From: Pseudomonas svalbardensis
Lineage (GTDB): Bacteria; Pseudomonadota; Gammaproteobacteria; Pseudomonadales; Pseudomonadaceae
Assembly: GCF_030053115.1 (NCBI RefSeq)
Contig: NZ_CP125619.1
Coordinates: 6,037,001 to 6,101,000, forward strand
DNA: 64,000 nt
Direction: 5' to 3'
The notes beneath the pieces were generated by a model, which worked only from the letters and a program-made list of their open reading frames with translations, searched no databases and was not told where the DNA came from. Position 1 is the first letter of the stretch. Each line of letters starts with the position of its first letter. Both the position numbers and the translations under genes were made by a program. This document shows, piece after piece, positions 39,277 to 48,417 of the stretch.

Positions 39277-40023
39277 TTAAAGCTGTTGCATCATCTTGCG
39301 CACGCCGGCCACATGCCGTCGGCTGACGATCAGGGCGTCGCCGTTCAAGCCTTTGAGGAACAGCTGAAAATGCCCCAGAGGCGTGCGTTGCAGGCGTTCG
39401 ATGCGTTCGCGGGCGACCAGCGCGTTGCGGTGGATTCGCACGAAGCGGTCGCCAAATTCATCTTCAAGGGCCTTGAGCGGCTCATCCAGCAGCACTTCGC
39501 CGCCTTCGTGGCGCAAGGTCACGTATTTGTGATCCGCAATGAAGTACACCACCTGACCCAACGGGATCAGTTCGATACCTTTACGGGTACGGGCGCTGAT
39601 GTGGCTGCGCGGGCCGCTGCCACTTTCGGCGGCGGGACGGGTCAGGGCCGCGAGCTGGACGCGATTGGGCCGCTCGGCTTTTTTCAACGCTTCATGCAAT
39701 TGTTCTGTACGCACAGGTTTCACCAGATAGCCTACGGCGCTGGCCTGTAAGGCTTCCACGGCAAATTCATCGGGCCCTGTGCAAAACACCACGGCGGGCG
39801 GGGTTTCGCGTTCGCACAATCGTGCAGCCACTTGCAGGCCATCGAGGCCTGGCATGCCGATATCGAGCAGCACGATATCGGGTTTGTGGCTGTCGATCAG
39901 AGCCAACGCCTCATCGCCGTTCGTGGCGCTAGGCTCCAGGACACTGTATCCCTCGAGTTCGCCAACCATTCGGCTCAGGCGCTCGCGGACAAGGGGTTCG
40001 TCATCAACGATCAGGACATTCAT
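39277..40023 (-). CDS. algR: LytTR response regulator AlgR
   Basis: 248-residue regulator of alginate, motility and virulence genes in pseudomonads. Receiver domain with acidic residues D7/D8, phospho-acceptor D54 (VLLDIGMPGLDG) and K at about 104 (KPVRTEQ); C-terminal LytTR DNA-binding domain (ISARTRKGIELIPLGQVVYFIADHKYVTLRHEGG, RIHRNALVARERIERL). The ATG at 40023 fits family length and overlaps the stop of the algZ remnant as ATGA. The partner kinase AlgZ/FimS is only a relic here, so AlgR may act unphosphorylated or with another kinase. Confidence 0.95.
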   Translation of the reverse strand: MNVLIVDDEPLVRERLSRMVGELEGYSVLEPSATNGDEALALIDSHKPDIVLLDIGMPGLDGLQVAARLCERETPPAVVFCTGPDEFAVEALQASAVGYLVKPVRTEQLHEALKKAERPNRVQLAALTRPAAESGSGPRSHISARTRKGIELIPLGQVVYFIADHKYVTLRHEGGEVLLDEPLKALEDEFGDRFVRIHRNALVARERIERLQRTPLGHFQLFLKGLNGDALIVSRRHVAGVRKMMQQL

Positions 40024-40260
40024 ATTGCGCTGGATTCCTGCGTGAGTCTCGCACAAGGATAGCGTAGACAGGTGAAGTGACGTCCGTCACCGCGATCCAC
40101 GCTAAGACTAGCGCGAGGGCCAAAAAGTGCCGCCCGTCCGACGGCTAAATTTTCATCTGTCGTGCGTTTGGCGGCCCAGGCCCGCGTTGGCGAGGCATCG
40201 CCGTAGGGTTTGTTGATACACAATATGAACACCCCCTCTTCTTATAGTCAGCTGCAGCGT
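40020..40260 (-). pseudogene. algZ: Decayed 3' end of algZ/fimS (AlgR sensor kinase)
   Basis: Minus-strand remnant directly upstream of algR. One frame ends GPRASLSVDRGDGRHFTCLRYPCARL and its TGA overlaps the algR ATG. Further up, INKPYGDASPTR resembles the NPYGD block of LytS-type kinases but lies in a shifted frame relative to RRGGVHIV, and GRQTHDR and DENLAV are again in different frames. The rest of the kinase (membrane region, phospho-His domain) is absent: only 460 bp separate algR and argH, while algZ needs over 1 kb. The upstream limit is uncertain. Confidence 0.72.
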
Positions 40261-40482
40261 CTGGAACTGCGCTGATCCTACTGTCCAACTGTAGACGGTT
40301 GCCGGCACGATATTGCTCAAATGAAAAATATCGTTGCGCAAATCCCCTCGGTGTTGACTCGAGTATGGACCGCCGCCTGAGAAAAAAACCTATCGACCAG
40401 TGCCAGCGACAGGATTGGCAACCCTGTTATTATCCGCGACAGCTTTCTACGCCATTTTTCTTCAGCCGACACGAGCGAATTC

Positions 40483-41877
40483 ATGAGCACTGACAAGACC
40501 AATCAGTCCTGGGGCGGCCGCTTCAGTGAACCCGTCGACGCCTTCGTCGCCCGCTTCACCGCCTCCGTCACTTTCGACCAGCGCCTGTATCGCCACGACA
40601 TCATGGGCTCGATCGCTCACGCCACGATGCTGGCCAAGGTCGGCGTGCTGACCGATGCCGAGCGCGACAGCATCACTGATGGCCTGAAGACCATCCAGGG
40701 TGAAATCGAGGCCGGCCAATTCGACTGGCGCATCGACCTCGAAGACGTGCACATGAACATCGAGGCGCGTCTGACCGACCGCATCGGCGTCACCGGTAAA
40801 AAGCTGCACACCGGCCGCAGCCGTAACGACCAGGTCGCCACCGACATCCGTCTATGGCTGCGTGACGAGATCGACCTGATCCTGAGCGAAATCACCCGCC
40901 TGCAAAAAGGCTTGCTGGAGCAGGCCGAGCGCGAAGCCGGCAGCATCATGCCAGGCTTCACTCACCTGCAAACCGCGCAGCCGGTGACGTTCGGGCACCA
41001 CATGCTGGCCTGGTTCGAGATGCTCAGCCGCGACTACGAGCGTCTGGTCGACTGCCGCAAACGTACCAACCGCATGCCGCTGGGCAGCGCCGCACTGGCG
41101 GGTACCACCTACCCGATCGACCGCGAATTCACCGCCCAACTGTTGGGCTTCGACGCTGTTGGTGGTAACTCGCTGGACAACGTGTCCGATCGTGACTTCG
41201 CCATCGAGTTCTGCTCGGCCGCGAGCATCGCGATGATGCACCTGTCGCGCTTCTCCGAAGAGCTGGTGCTGTGGACCAGCGCGCAGTTCCAGTTCATCGA
41301 TCTGCCGGACCGTTTCTGCACCGGCAGCTCGATCATGCCGCAAAAGAAAAACCCGGACGTTCCAGAGCTGGTGCGTGGCAAGACCGGCCGCGTATTCGGC
41401 GCGCTGATGGGCCTGCTGACCCTGATGAAAGGCCAGCCACTGGCCTACAACAAGGACAACCAGGAGGACAAAGAGCCACTGTTCGACGCCGCCGACACGT
41501 TGCGCGACTCACTACGGGCCTTTGCCGACATGATCCCGGCGATCAAACCCAAGCACGCAATGATGCGTGAAGCAGCCCTGCGCGGTTTCTCCACCGCTAC
41601 CGACCTGGCCGACTACCTGGTTCGCCGCGGCCTGCCGTTCCGTGACTGCCACGAAATCGTTGGCCATGCCGTGAAGTACGGCGTGGAAAGCGGTAAAGAC
41701 CTGGCGGAAATGAGCCTGGAAGAGCTGCGCAAGTTCAGCGACCAGATCGATCAGGACGTGTTTGCCGTGTTGACGCTGGAAGGCTCGGTGAATGCCCGCG
41801 ACCACATCGGCGGGACTGCGCCGGCACAGGTCAAGAAGGCTGTGGCTCGCGGCCAGGCATTGCTCGCCAGCCGCTAA
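40483..41877 (+). CDS. argH: Argininosuccinate lyase ArgH
   Basis: 464-residue fumarase/aspartase-superfamily enzyme that splits argininosuccinate into arginine and fumarate. Signature [12 protein letters not shown] with the mobile catalytic loop Ser, the [13 protein letters not shown] block and [12 protein letters not shown] are intact. N-terminal [18 protein letters not shown] is typical. Its promoter must lie in the algZ remnant region or the 100 bp before it. Confidence 0.98.
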   Translation: MSTDKTNQSWGGRFSEPVDAFVARFTASVTFDQRLYRHDIMGSIAHATMLAKVGVLTDAERDSITDGLKTIQGEIEAGQFDWRIDLEDVHMNIEARLTDRIGVTGKKLHTGRSRNDQVATDIRLWLRDEIDLILSEITRLQKGLLEQAEREAGSIMPGFTHLQTAQPVTFGHHMLAWFEMLSRDYERLVDCRKRTNRMPLGSAALAGTTYPIDREFTAQLLGFDAVGGNSLDNVSDRDFAIEFCSAASIAMMHLSRFSEELVLWTSAQFQFIDLPDRFCTGSSIMPQKKNPDVPELVRGKTGRVFGALMGLLTLMKGQPLAYNKDNQEDKEPLFDAADTLRDSLRAFADMIPAIKPKHAMMREAALRGFSTATDLADYLVRRGLPFRDCHEIVGHAVKYGVESGKDLAEMSLEELRKFSDQIDQDVFAVLTLEGSVNARDHIGGTAPAQVKKAVARGQALLASR

Positions 41878-41943
41878 GCAGTCAAAAAGCATCGTCGGAA
41901 CGCCGCCCGGAGCAAGCCCGCACACATTTGGAATGCGCTCCCC

Positions 41944-41967
41944 TGTGGGAGCGAGCCTGCTCGCGAA
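41944..41967. repeat. Single REP element
   Basis: TGTGGGAGCGAGCCTGCTCG plus CGAA between argH and the GST gene. Just before it, at 41892-41913, is CGTCGGAACGCCGCCCGGAG, the same sequence that occurs next to the REP at 48080, so the two sites share a longer repeat unit. Confidence 0.8.
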
Positions 41968-41993
41968 AGCGGTCTTGAAGACGCTGCAAAAAC

Positions 41994-42653
41994 CTACTTC
42001 TTGGACGCGACCATCGCCAAAAACGCTGGCATTGCCGCGTCCTTGTCCTTCGCAATCCGCTGCACATGCGGATTTTGCCCCAGACGCTCCAGCAACGCCT
42101 TGGCCGCCGGCATCTCGGCCAGCAAATCCAGGTCAAACAGCTTCTGCGCTACCGCACAGGCCAGCGGCACGCTGTAGAGGAAATACAAATCCGCAATGCT
42201 CAGGCTGTCACCTGCCACATAAGGGGCGAACTTGCCGTGCCTGCCCAGTGAGGCAAACCCCAGCAGCAACTCGGCTTTGGTCTTGTCCTTGATCGCATCC
42301 GGCACCGTCATGCCGAAAAATGCTTCGGCGTAGCAGGCACGCCCAGGCAATTCGATGTACAGCTCGATTTCCTTGGCCAGTGCCAGGACCTGCGCCCGCT
42401 CAAAGGGATCACTCGGCAACAGCGGCGTGCCTTTCTGGCTGTGTTCGAGGAACTCAAGAATCACGCTGGTTTCGTTGACGAAACCCTGTTCGACGCCCAG
42501 CACCGGCACCTTCCCGCGCGGGCTGATGGCTAATGCCTCGGGGCTCGGCCCCGGGTAAAACAGCACCTCTTCAAACGGCAGTCCCTTCTCGAGCAGCGCC
42601 AGCTTGACCATGTTGTAGTAGTTGCTGACGGAAAATCCATAAAGCTTGAGCAT
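41994..42653 (-). CDS. Glutathione S-transferase family protein
   Basis: 219-residue thioredoxin-fold plus helical-domain protein. N-terminal MLKLYGFSVSNYYNMVKLALLEKGLPFEEV, cis-Pro region GKVPVLGVEQGFVNETSVILEFLE and C-terminal helices. The ATG at 42653 is 7-8 nt after GGAGG; a GTG one codon upstream is possible. Detoxification or thiol transfer is inferred from family only. Confidence 0.88.
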   Translation of the reverse strand: MLKLYGFSVSNYYNMVKLALLEKGLPFEEVLFYPGPSPEALAISPRGKVPVLGVEQGFVNETSVILEFLEHSQKGTPLLPSDPFERAQVLALAKEIELYIELPGRACYAEAFFGMTVPDAIKDKTKAELLLGFASLGRHGKFAPYVAGDSLSIADLYFLYSVPLACAVAQKLFDLDLLAEMPAAKALLERLGQNPHVQRIAKDKDAAMPAFLAMVASKK

Positions 42654-42777
42654 CACATATCCTCCGGGCCGTGCGGGGTTGGCAGGTGCCTTTTATAGAA
42701 CGCCGCGACGTTTCTTGCCAGCAGCATCACAGCGATGAATGCAGGTAAACTGGCCGCCTTAACTTGAGGAGCCTGCC

Positions 42778-43074
42778 ATGAGCGAGCCAACCCCCGGCAT
42801 CAACGACGACGACATCGACGAAGAAGAGTTCGCCGAAAACACCCTGGTCGAAGCCATCGAAAACCAGATCGAAAGCGACAACCCGCCGGCCGCCAAGGCG
42901 ACCTTCAACAAGCTGACATTGGTGGGTTACGAGCGTGAAGAAATTCTCAATCTGATGGCCCACGTTCTGGCGGTGGAAATCGACGCGATCCTCGAAGAAG
43001 ACCGCGCGTTCAACACTGAATGGTATGAAACTGCGTTGCGTGCGCTGCCAGAGTTGCCGCCGGAAAAGAAATAA
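42778..43074 (+). CDS. Conserved small acidic protein, function unknown
   Basis: 98-residue very acidic protein conserved in pseudomonads after argH (PAO1 has a similar gene in the same place, from memory). It starts with a disordered acidic stretch (INDDDIDEEEFAENTLVEAIENQIESD) and ends in a helical part (GYEREEILNLMAHVLAVEIDAIL). An AGGAG site precedes the ATG. A terminator follows directly. I do not recognise a function. Confidence 0.8.
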   Translation: MSEPTPGINDDDIDEEEFAENTLVEAIENQIESDNPPAAKATFNKLTLVGYEREEILNLMAHVLAVEIDAILEEDRAFNTEWYETALRALPELPPEKK

Positions 43075-43078
43075 AATC

Positions 43079-43113
43079 AAAAGATCGCACCTGTCGAAGG
43101 TTGCGATCTTTTT
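43079..43113 (+). terminator. Terminator after the acidic protein gene
   Basis: AAAAGATCGCA-CC / GG-TTGCGATCTTTTT hairpin with one bulge and a T-run, 5 bp after the stop codon. Confidence 0.75.
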
Positions 43114-43290
43114 CAATTCAGGCAACCGTTTCTCAGACCCTGACTACACTCAATCCACCCCACTGCCGCACCGCCCACCGGGGAATGCTTCCCAAGGCGA
43201 AAAAACCCTGTCGCGAGCACTGGACATGCCGCCCGAGTGGGATCACCTTAGGGACGCTGTCGTCCAATTCCTAGAAAGTCTGGAGTCCTT

Positions 43291-43536
43291 ATGTCGCTTA
43301 CCCCTGAGTTGGTTGCCGAACTGGAAATCCTCGCACTCTTCAACCTGGACAGTTCCCAGGAGGGTTTGAAAATTCATCAGACCGCTGCCCCGAAAGCCAT
43401 TGCCGCCGCCCAAAGACTGTTCGACAAAGAACTGATCACCCAGCCAGATGGTGGTTATCTGACCAGCCTGGGCCGTGACGCCGCGCAAAATGTGCAAACC
43501 GTTCTGACCATTCTCAACGTCCGGGAAACTGCCTGA
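43291..43536 (+). CDS. TIGR02647 family protein
   Basis: 81-residue conserved protein: MSLTPELVAELEILALFNLDSSQEGLKIHQTA, then AAQRLFDKELITQPDGGYLTSLGRDAAQNVQTVL. The second half resembles a winged-helix DNA-binding unit, and family annotations call it DNA-binding. GGAG precedes the ATG. No direct evidence of function. Confidence 0.85.
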   Translation: MSLTPELVAELEILALFNLDSSQEGLKIHQTAAPKAIAAAQRLFDKELITQPDGGYLTSLGRDAAQNVQTVLTILNVRETA

Positions 43537-43549
43537 GCATTACCGTAGC

Positions 43550-43585
43550 GCCCACGGAAACCCCTGCTACGGGATTTCCGCGGGC
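43550..43585 (+). terminator. Probable terminator after the TIGR02647 gene
   Basis: Hairpin GCCCACGGAAA / TTTCCGCGGGC with one non-Watson-Crick pair and a 14-nt loop, 13 bp after the stop codon; only a short T-run (ATTTCGTT) follows. Confidence 0.5.
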
Positions 43586-43742
43586 ACATTTCGTTACCTG
43601 CCCTGTTGCCTGCCGTCGCCCCGCGATAAAAATCTGACGCCAGAAAAAACAAAATCAGCTTAAAAGTCCTGGAGCCGAGGCGCTAAACTGCCCTCATCCG
43701 CAGACATCCACGTCTGAGCCCCGCGAGCCGGTTTGAGCTGAC

Positions 43743-46589
43743 ATGACCCGCCACCATGAAATCCGCCCCGATCTGGACGAGGGAATCGACCGCAAGGTTC
43801 TCAGCCAGCTGCGCGCACGTTTTCTGAAGCTCAACGAAGGCCGTATGGCCCGCGCCATGGAAGGGTTATCGACTCGCCAGCAAGCGGTGCTGACCTTGTT
43901 GCCGCTGTTTTTCCACGTCAATCATCCGCTGTTGCCTGGGTACGTTTCGGGCAGCACACCGGCCGGGCTGTCGAATTACGAACCCGACGCCAACACCCTC
44001 GCCGAAGCCCAGCGCCTGACCCGCTCGTTTTCCTATAAGCCCCGCCATGGCAGCAATCCGCCGCGACCGATTCACGGCCTGTTCCTGATGGGCAGCCTCG
44101 GCACCCTCGCCCAGGCCGACCAGAGCGACATGGACGTGTGGGTCTGTCATGGGCCGGACTTGAGCGAAAGTGACCTCGCTGAACTGCGCAAAAAATGCCA
44201 GCTCCTCGAAGTCTGGGCCGCCAGCCAGGGCGCCGAGGCGCATTTCTTCCTGATCGACCCGACCCGTTTCGTACGCGGTGAACGTGATACGCAACTGAGC
44301 TCGGAAGACTGCGGCACCACCCAGCATTATCTGCTACTGGATGAGTTTTATCGCACCGCGATCTGGCTGGCCGGACGCACGCCCGTCTGGTGGCTGGTGC
44401 CGGTCTACGAAGAAGCGAGCTACGACCGTTACACCCACACGCTGATGTCCAAGCGCTTCATCCGTGCCGATGAAACCCTCGACCTTGGGCATCTGGCCTA
44501 TATCCCGCCGGGGGAGTTCATCGGCGCCGGACTCTGGCAGTTGTTCAAGGGCATCGAGTCGCCGTACAAATCGGTCCTCAAACTGCTGCTGATCGAGGTC
44601 TACGCCAGCGAACACCCCAAGGTTCATTGCCTGAGCCTGCGCTTCAAGCAAGCGGTGTTTGCCAATCGGCTCGACCTTGACGAGCTGGACCCGTACGTCG
44701 TGGTCTACCGACGCATCGAGGAATACCTCACCGCCCGTGGCGAGCCGGAACGGCTGGAACTGGTACGCCGGGCGTTGTACCTGAAGGTCAATCGCAAACT
44801 CACCGGCAGCAGCGGTCGCACTCAGAGCTGGCAGCGTTCGTTGCTCAAACGCCTGGCCCACGAATGGCAGTGGGATCATCGTCAACTGGCCCTGCTCGAT
44901 AGCCGCAGCCAGTGGAAAGTCCGTCAGGTCAGCTCTGAACGCAGGGCCTTGGTCAACGAGCTCAATTACAGCTATCGCTTCCTGGCCCAGTTCGCCCGCA
45001 ACGAACAGACCGTCAGCCTGATCAACAAGCGCGACCTCAACGTGCTGGGTCGACGGCTGTACGCAGCTTTCGAGCGCAAGGGCGACAAGGTCGAGTTCAT
45101 CAACCCTGGCATCGCCCCGGACTTGGCCGAAGACACCCTCACGCTGGTGCACGCGCCGAACAAAAAAGAATCGGGTCAAACTCAGTGGGGCTTGTACAAC
45201 GGCAGCCTGACGGCCCTCGAATGGGAGCATTTCGCACCGATCAAGCGCGGCCGCCAATTGCTGGAGCTGCTGACCTGGTGTCACCGCAATGGCGTGATCG
45301 ACAGCAGCACTCGCCTGGCCTTGCATCCCGGCAGCAGCGACCTGAGCGAGTTCGAGCTGTTCAACCTGCTCGGCAGCCTGCAACAGAGCATCGCCCTGCC
45401 CCTGACGACCGTCGCCGAAGAACCGTTACTGCGCGCCAGTGAGCCGAGCGAAGTGCTGATTCTGGTGAATGTCGGGGTCGATCCACTCAAGCACCACCGC
45501 GACCTGAACATCCTGATGACCACCGAGCGCACCGATTCCCTCAGTTACGCCGGCGTCCGGGAAAACCTGGTGCTGACCCTGGATCAGGTCACGCTCAACA
45601 GTTGGAACGAAGTGCTGGTCAGCCGCTTCGACGGCCCCCACGCGCTGCTCGACTGCGTGCGTGATTACCTCAACAACCTGCCCGGCGGGCTACACCAACC
45701 CACGTTGCGGGTTCGTTGCTTCTGCCACAACCGCGCACAGTTCATCGCCCGGCGGGTAGAAGAGATCCTCGACACCGCGCAGAACCTGCTGTTGAGCAAA
45801 CTCAATCATCGCTACCTGATTCAGGTCCAGCAGCACTACCACGTGCTGGAACTGGTGCCCGGCCAGGTCAATCATGTCGCCCTCGCCACGCTGCCGGCGC
45901 TGGTCGATTACCTGGGCGAAGTGCTGGCAAGCTACAGCCCACTTCACCTGGACCCGATGGCATTGGAAGACCACGACCTGGCGCTGGTCTTGCCGATGGG
46001 CCAGCCCGATTGCATTCAGGTGTTCTACCGGATCAACGAGCACCGCGCCGACCTGTACGTGCTGGATGAATTTAATGCCTTATGGCAGCAGCGCTTGCCC
46101 TACCACGACGAGCAAAGCCTGCTGGTGCCACTGCAACGTTTCCTGCAATCGATCCAGTACCGGCGCGACGCCTTGCTGCCGATGGACGTCGCCCAGCCGC
46201 TGAACCTGGACACCTTGTATTACCAACTGCTGCCCTCCGGCCCCGTACGGGCGCGTCGGGTCGAAGCTCGGCCAGCGCCGCAAACCCCGGTCAACAAACC
46301 GTTCTACGACGTGCAGGCGATAGTCGGCAAAGCCGCACCGGGACAGGTGCAGGTCACGTTGTATTGCAATCAGCGGGAATTTTCAGAGTTGGAACATGGC
46401 GACCAACTGTTCAGCGTGGTCGCCCGGGAAATCGTCGAGCAGCGCCGTGAAACCGAACGCTATCGCTGCTACATCACCGACCTGGACCTGTCGGGCCTGC
46501 TCGGTGATGGTCAGAGTTCAAGCATTTTGTATTTGCGCTACAAGGCTGACCTGGAGCGCGCATTGAACGAGGCGCTCGAGCAGGTCTGA
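43743..46589 (+). CDS. cyaA: Class I adenylate cyclase CyaA
   Basis: 948-residue enzyme that makes cAMP from ATP. The N-terminal catalytic domain carries FLMGSLGTLAQADQSDMDVWVCH (nucleotidyltransferase G-S and D-x-D/W pattern) and HFFLIDPTRFVRGER; a large C-terminal regulatory domain follows. It is about 100 residues longer than E. coli CyaA. No overlap with the next gene, rnk, which converges on it. Confidence 0.96.
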   Translation: MTRHHEIRPDLDEGIDRKVLSQLRARFLKLNEGRMARAMEGLSTRQQAVLTLLPLFFHVNHPLLPGYVSGSTPAGLSNYEPDANTLAEAQRLTRSFSYKPRHGSNPPRPIHGLFLMGSLGTLAQADQSDMDVWVCHGPDLSESDLAELRKKCQLLEVWAASQGAEAHFFLIDPTRFVRGERDTQLSSEDCGTTQHYLLLDEFYRTAIWLAGRTPVWWLVPVYEEASYDRYTHTLMSKRFIRADETLDLGHLAYIPPGEFIGAGLWQLFKGIESPYKSVLKLLLIEVYASEHPKVHCLSLRFKQAVFANRLDLDELDPYVVVYRRIEEYLTARGEPERLELVRRALYLKVNRKLTGSSGRTQSWQRSLLKRLAHEWQWDHRQLALLDSRSQWKVRQVSSERRALVNELNYSYRFLAQFARNEQTVSLINKRDLNVLGRRLYAAFERKGDKVEFINPGIAPDLAEDTLTLVHAPNKKESGQTQWGLYNGSLTALEWEHFAPIKRGRQLLELLTWCHRNGVIDSSTRLALHPGSSDLSEFELFNLLGSLQQSIALPLTTVAEEPLLRASEPSEVLILVNVGVDPLKHHRDLNILMTTERTDSLSYAGVRENLVLTLDQVTLNSWNEVLVSRFDGPHALLDCVRDYLNNLPGGLHQPTLRVRCFCHNRAQFIARRVEEILDTAQNLLLSKLNHRYLIQVQQHYHVLELVPGQVNHVALATLPALVDYLGEVLASYSPLHLDPMALEDHDLALVLPMGQPDCIQVFYRINEHRADLYVLDEFNALWQQRLPYHDEQSLLVPLQRFLQSIQYRRDALLPMDVAQPLNLDTLYYQLLPSGPVRARRVEARPAPQTPVNKPFYDVQAIVGKAAPGQVQVTLYCNQREFSELEHGDQLFSVVAREIVEQRRETERYRCYITDLDLSGLLGDGQSSSILYLRYKADLERALNEALEQV

Positions 46590-46594
46590 GGGGT

Positions 46595-47005
46595 TTATTC
46601 CGGAAAGTGGCCACCCTCGGCCGGCTGCGATTCGACTTCCAGCAGGGTCAGTTTCAGTGTCTTGCCGCCCGGTGCCGGCCAGTCGATGTGCTGACCAACC
46701 TTGAGACCGAGCAGTGCGCTGCCCACCGGCGCCAGAATGGAAATCTTGCCTTCGTCGGCATTGGCATCCTTCGGATAAACCAGCGTCAGGTGATAGTCCT
46801 TGCCGCTGCCTTCTTCGCGGCAATGCACACGGGAATTCATGGTCACGACATCGGCGGGTACTTCATCGTGACCGACCAGGGTATCGGCGCGATCCAGTTC
46901 GGTTTGCAGCGCGATAACGCCCGGCAGCGTGTCATCCAGGCTGTCGATCAGGCGCTCCAGACGTTGCACGTCCAGACGGGTAAGGGTGATGGAAGGTGCG
47001 GTCAT
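46595..47005 (-). CDS. rnk: Nucleoside diphosphate kinase regulator Rnk
   Basis: 136-residue protein with an N-terminal helical hairpin (LTRLDVQRLERLIDSLDD) and a C-terminal GreA/GreB-like FKBP domain (HLTLVYPKDANADEGKISILAPVGSALLGLKVGQHIDW). It binds RNA polymerase and affects Ndk and alginate synthesis in P. aeruginosa. The ATG at 47005 (MTAPSITLTRLD) is preferred; the frame continues further up through a hairpin, which is not coding. Confidence 0.93.
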   Translation of the reverse strand: MTAPSITLTRLDVQRLERLIDSLDDTLPGVIALQTELDRADTLVGHDEVPADVVTMNSRVHCREEGSGKDYHLTLVYPKDANADEGKISILAPVGSALLGLKVGQHIDWPAPGGKTLKLTLLEVESQPAEGGHFPE

Positions 47006-47041
47006 GATTTGGGCAGACTCCTTTCTTCTGCACAGAAAAAG

Positions 47042-47073
47042 CAAAACCCCGCCAGAAAAAGGCGGGGTTTTCA
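47042..47073. terminator. Terminator-like hairpin upstream of rnk
   Basis: AAAACCCCGCC-AGAAAAA-GGCGGGGTTTT, an 11-bp perfect stem. It lies 37 bp before rnk and about 250 bp after the DUF1289 stop, on the minus strand. It may end the cyaY-DUF1289 transcript or regulate rnk; position alone does not decide. Confidence 0.6.
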
Positions 47074-47156
47074 CGAGCCTCGATGAGTTGAGGCGTACCC
47101 GGACACTATCACAGCTCAACAAATATACAAGTCGGGGGCGACGACACACTTTTGTA

Positions 47157-47309
47157 GCAGCTGGCGAAGCCTGCGTTCGGCTCGGGCCGCGTTCGGACGC
47201 AGCAGTCGTGAAACCAGGCTATCAGGTGTTTCAGGAATACCGAGTATTCAGGGTTTACGACTGCTGCGCCCGAGCGCGGCCCGAGCCGAACGCAGGCTTC
47301 GCCAGCTGC
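47157..47309. repeat. Long inverted repeat, non-REP Pseudomonas repeat pair
   Basis: Two 53-bp arms, 47157-47209 and 47257-47309, nearly identical as reverse complements (two mismatches), beginning GCAGCTGGCGAAGCCTGCGT. The 47-bp loop differs in sequence. They lie between rnk and the DUF1289 gene and differ from the GGGAGCGAGCC REP family. Confidence 0.9.
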
Positions 47310-47325
47310 AGGTCGCGTAAAGGCT

Positions 47326-47544
47326 TCAGGTGGCGGTCTTGCGCTGGACTGCCTGGGCGCAGATAACGCGGCGCCGATCGTCATCGGCCGAGCGCCATTC
47401 GCGGATGTCTTCGACATGGCGAAAACACCCAAGGCAGACCTTCTGCTCATCCAGCCGACACACACCGCTGCATGGCGAAGCCACCGCCGGGCTGACATTG
47501 CTGTAGAGCGGTTTGGGCGGACGAACGCGCGCAGGCTGGGTCAC
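47326..47544 (-). CDS. DUF1289 domain protein
   Basis: About 72 residues. The GTG at 47544 gives MTQPARVRPPKPLYSNV, which leads into the DUF1289 cysteine motif CSGVCRLDEQKVCLGCFRHVEDIREW, a probable metal-binding knuckle. The longer frame overlaps cyaY and is not family-like. It starts 4 bp after cyaY, so the two are likely co-transcribed. Function unknown. Confidence 0.82.
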   Translation of the reverse strand: MTQPARVRPPKPLYSNVSPAVASPCSGVCRLDEQKVCLGCFRHVEDIREWRSADDDRRRVICAQAVQRKTAT

Positions 47545-47548
47545 GATC

Positions 47549-47881
47549 TCACAGACCTTCGAAATCGAGTTCGGCGTCAGCTTGCTGCTTGACGATGCGC
47601 TCGAGCATCTCGCCGAGTTGTTCGTCGCTCTTGTCACACATCCAGCGCTTGCTCTCTTCGTCGTAATCGAAGTGGAACCCGCCGGACACGGCCGCCAGCC
47701 ACAGCTGCCGCAGCGGTTCCTGACGGCTGAAAATCAACTGGCTGCCGTTTTCGAACTTGACGGTGAGCACACCGGCCGAGCTCTCCAGATCGATATCCAG
47801 GTCACACTCGTCAAAAATATCCTCCAGCGTCTGCTGGGTGGCATCGACCAGATCGTGGAAACGGGCTTCAGTCAAACTCAT
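47549..47881 (-). CDS. cyaY: Frataxin homologue CyaY
   Basis: 110-residue iron-binding protein that modulates Fe-S cluster assembly by the Isc machinery. Start MSLTEARFHDLVDATQQTLEDIFDECDLDIDLESSAGVLTVKF carries the acidic ridge, followed by GSQLIFSRQEPLRQLWLA and HFDYDEESKRW. Divergent from lptM across a REP-containing gap. Confidence 0.95.
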   Translation of the reverse strand: MSLTEARFHDLVDATQQTLEDIFDECDLDIDLESSAGVLTVKFENGSQLIFSRQEPLRQLWLAAVSGGFHFDYDEESKRWMCDKSDEQLGEMLERIVKQQADAELDFEGL

Positions 47882-48225
47882 TGCGGGAACCTCAAAAAGT
47901 GTCTACTCACGCTCAAGCGCCGCAAGATACGGGCGAGCCCCGGTGATTGCAAAGGATAACGACCAAGCGTCGATATCGATATGGTAAGCGCTGTACCTGT
48001 GGGAGCGAGCCTGCTCGCGAAGAGGCCGGCACATTCAACATCGTTGTTGGCTGACACATCGTCTTCGTCGGAACGCCGCCCGGAGCCGGCTCGCTCCCAC
48101 AATGGAATGCACCTGGCTGGCCGGCATCAGGCGAAGCCCCGCCGGACGGGAGCCCCGTCGCATAGGCAAGCTGCCGGGTGGCCGGTATACTCCGGCGCAA
48201 TTAATGCATTTTCAAGGATTTCGCC
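47882..48225. other. Divergent cyaY / lptM intergenic region with two REP copies
   Basis: 344-bp gap. REP copies are at 47999-48021 (TGTGGGAGCGAGCCTGCTCG...) and 48080-48101 (degenerate, GGAGCCGGCTCGCTCCCACA). A TATACT at 48186-48191 could be the -10 for lptM-lysA; no clear -35 is seen. Confidence 0.7.
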
Positions 48226-48408
48226 ATGAAGCGCCTGATCTCTTCCCTTGCTGCGCTCGCTTCGCTCGTCGCTTTTGTGAGCTTATTATCGGCCTGTGGT
48301 CAAAAAGGCCCGCTGTACCTGCCCGATGACAGCCAGGACCCTGCAGAGCAGGCCAAGTCGTCGCAAAAACAACCTGCATCCAAATCGCACAAGCACGACG
48401 TCTACTAA
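48226..48408 (+). CDS. lptM: LPS translocon maturation chaperone LptM (LppL lipoprotein)
   Basis: 60-residue lipoprotein: signal peptide with lipobox LLSAC and the invariant CGQKGPLYLPDD after the cleaved site, then a Lys/Ser/Gln-rich tail. In E. coli LptM helps mature the LptD-LptE complex. Lies 9 bp ahead of lysA, the usual position in gammaproteobacteria. Confidence 0.92.
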   Translation: MKRLISSLAALASLVAFVSLLSACGQKGPLYLPDDSQDPAEQAKSSQKQPASKSHKHDVY

Positions 48409-48417
48409 GGGAACGCC

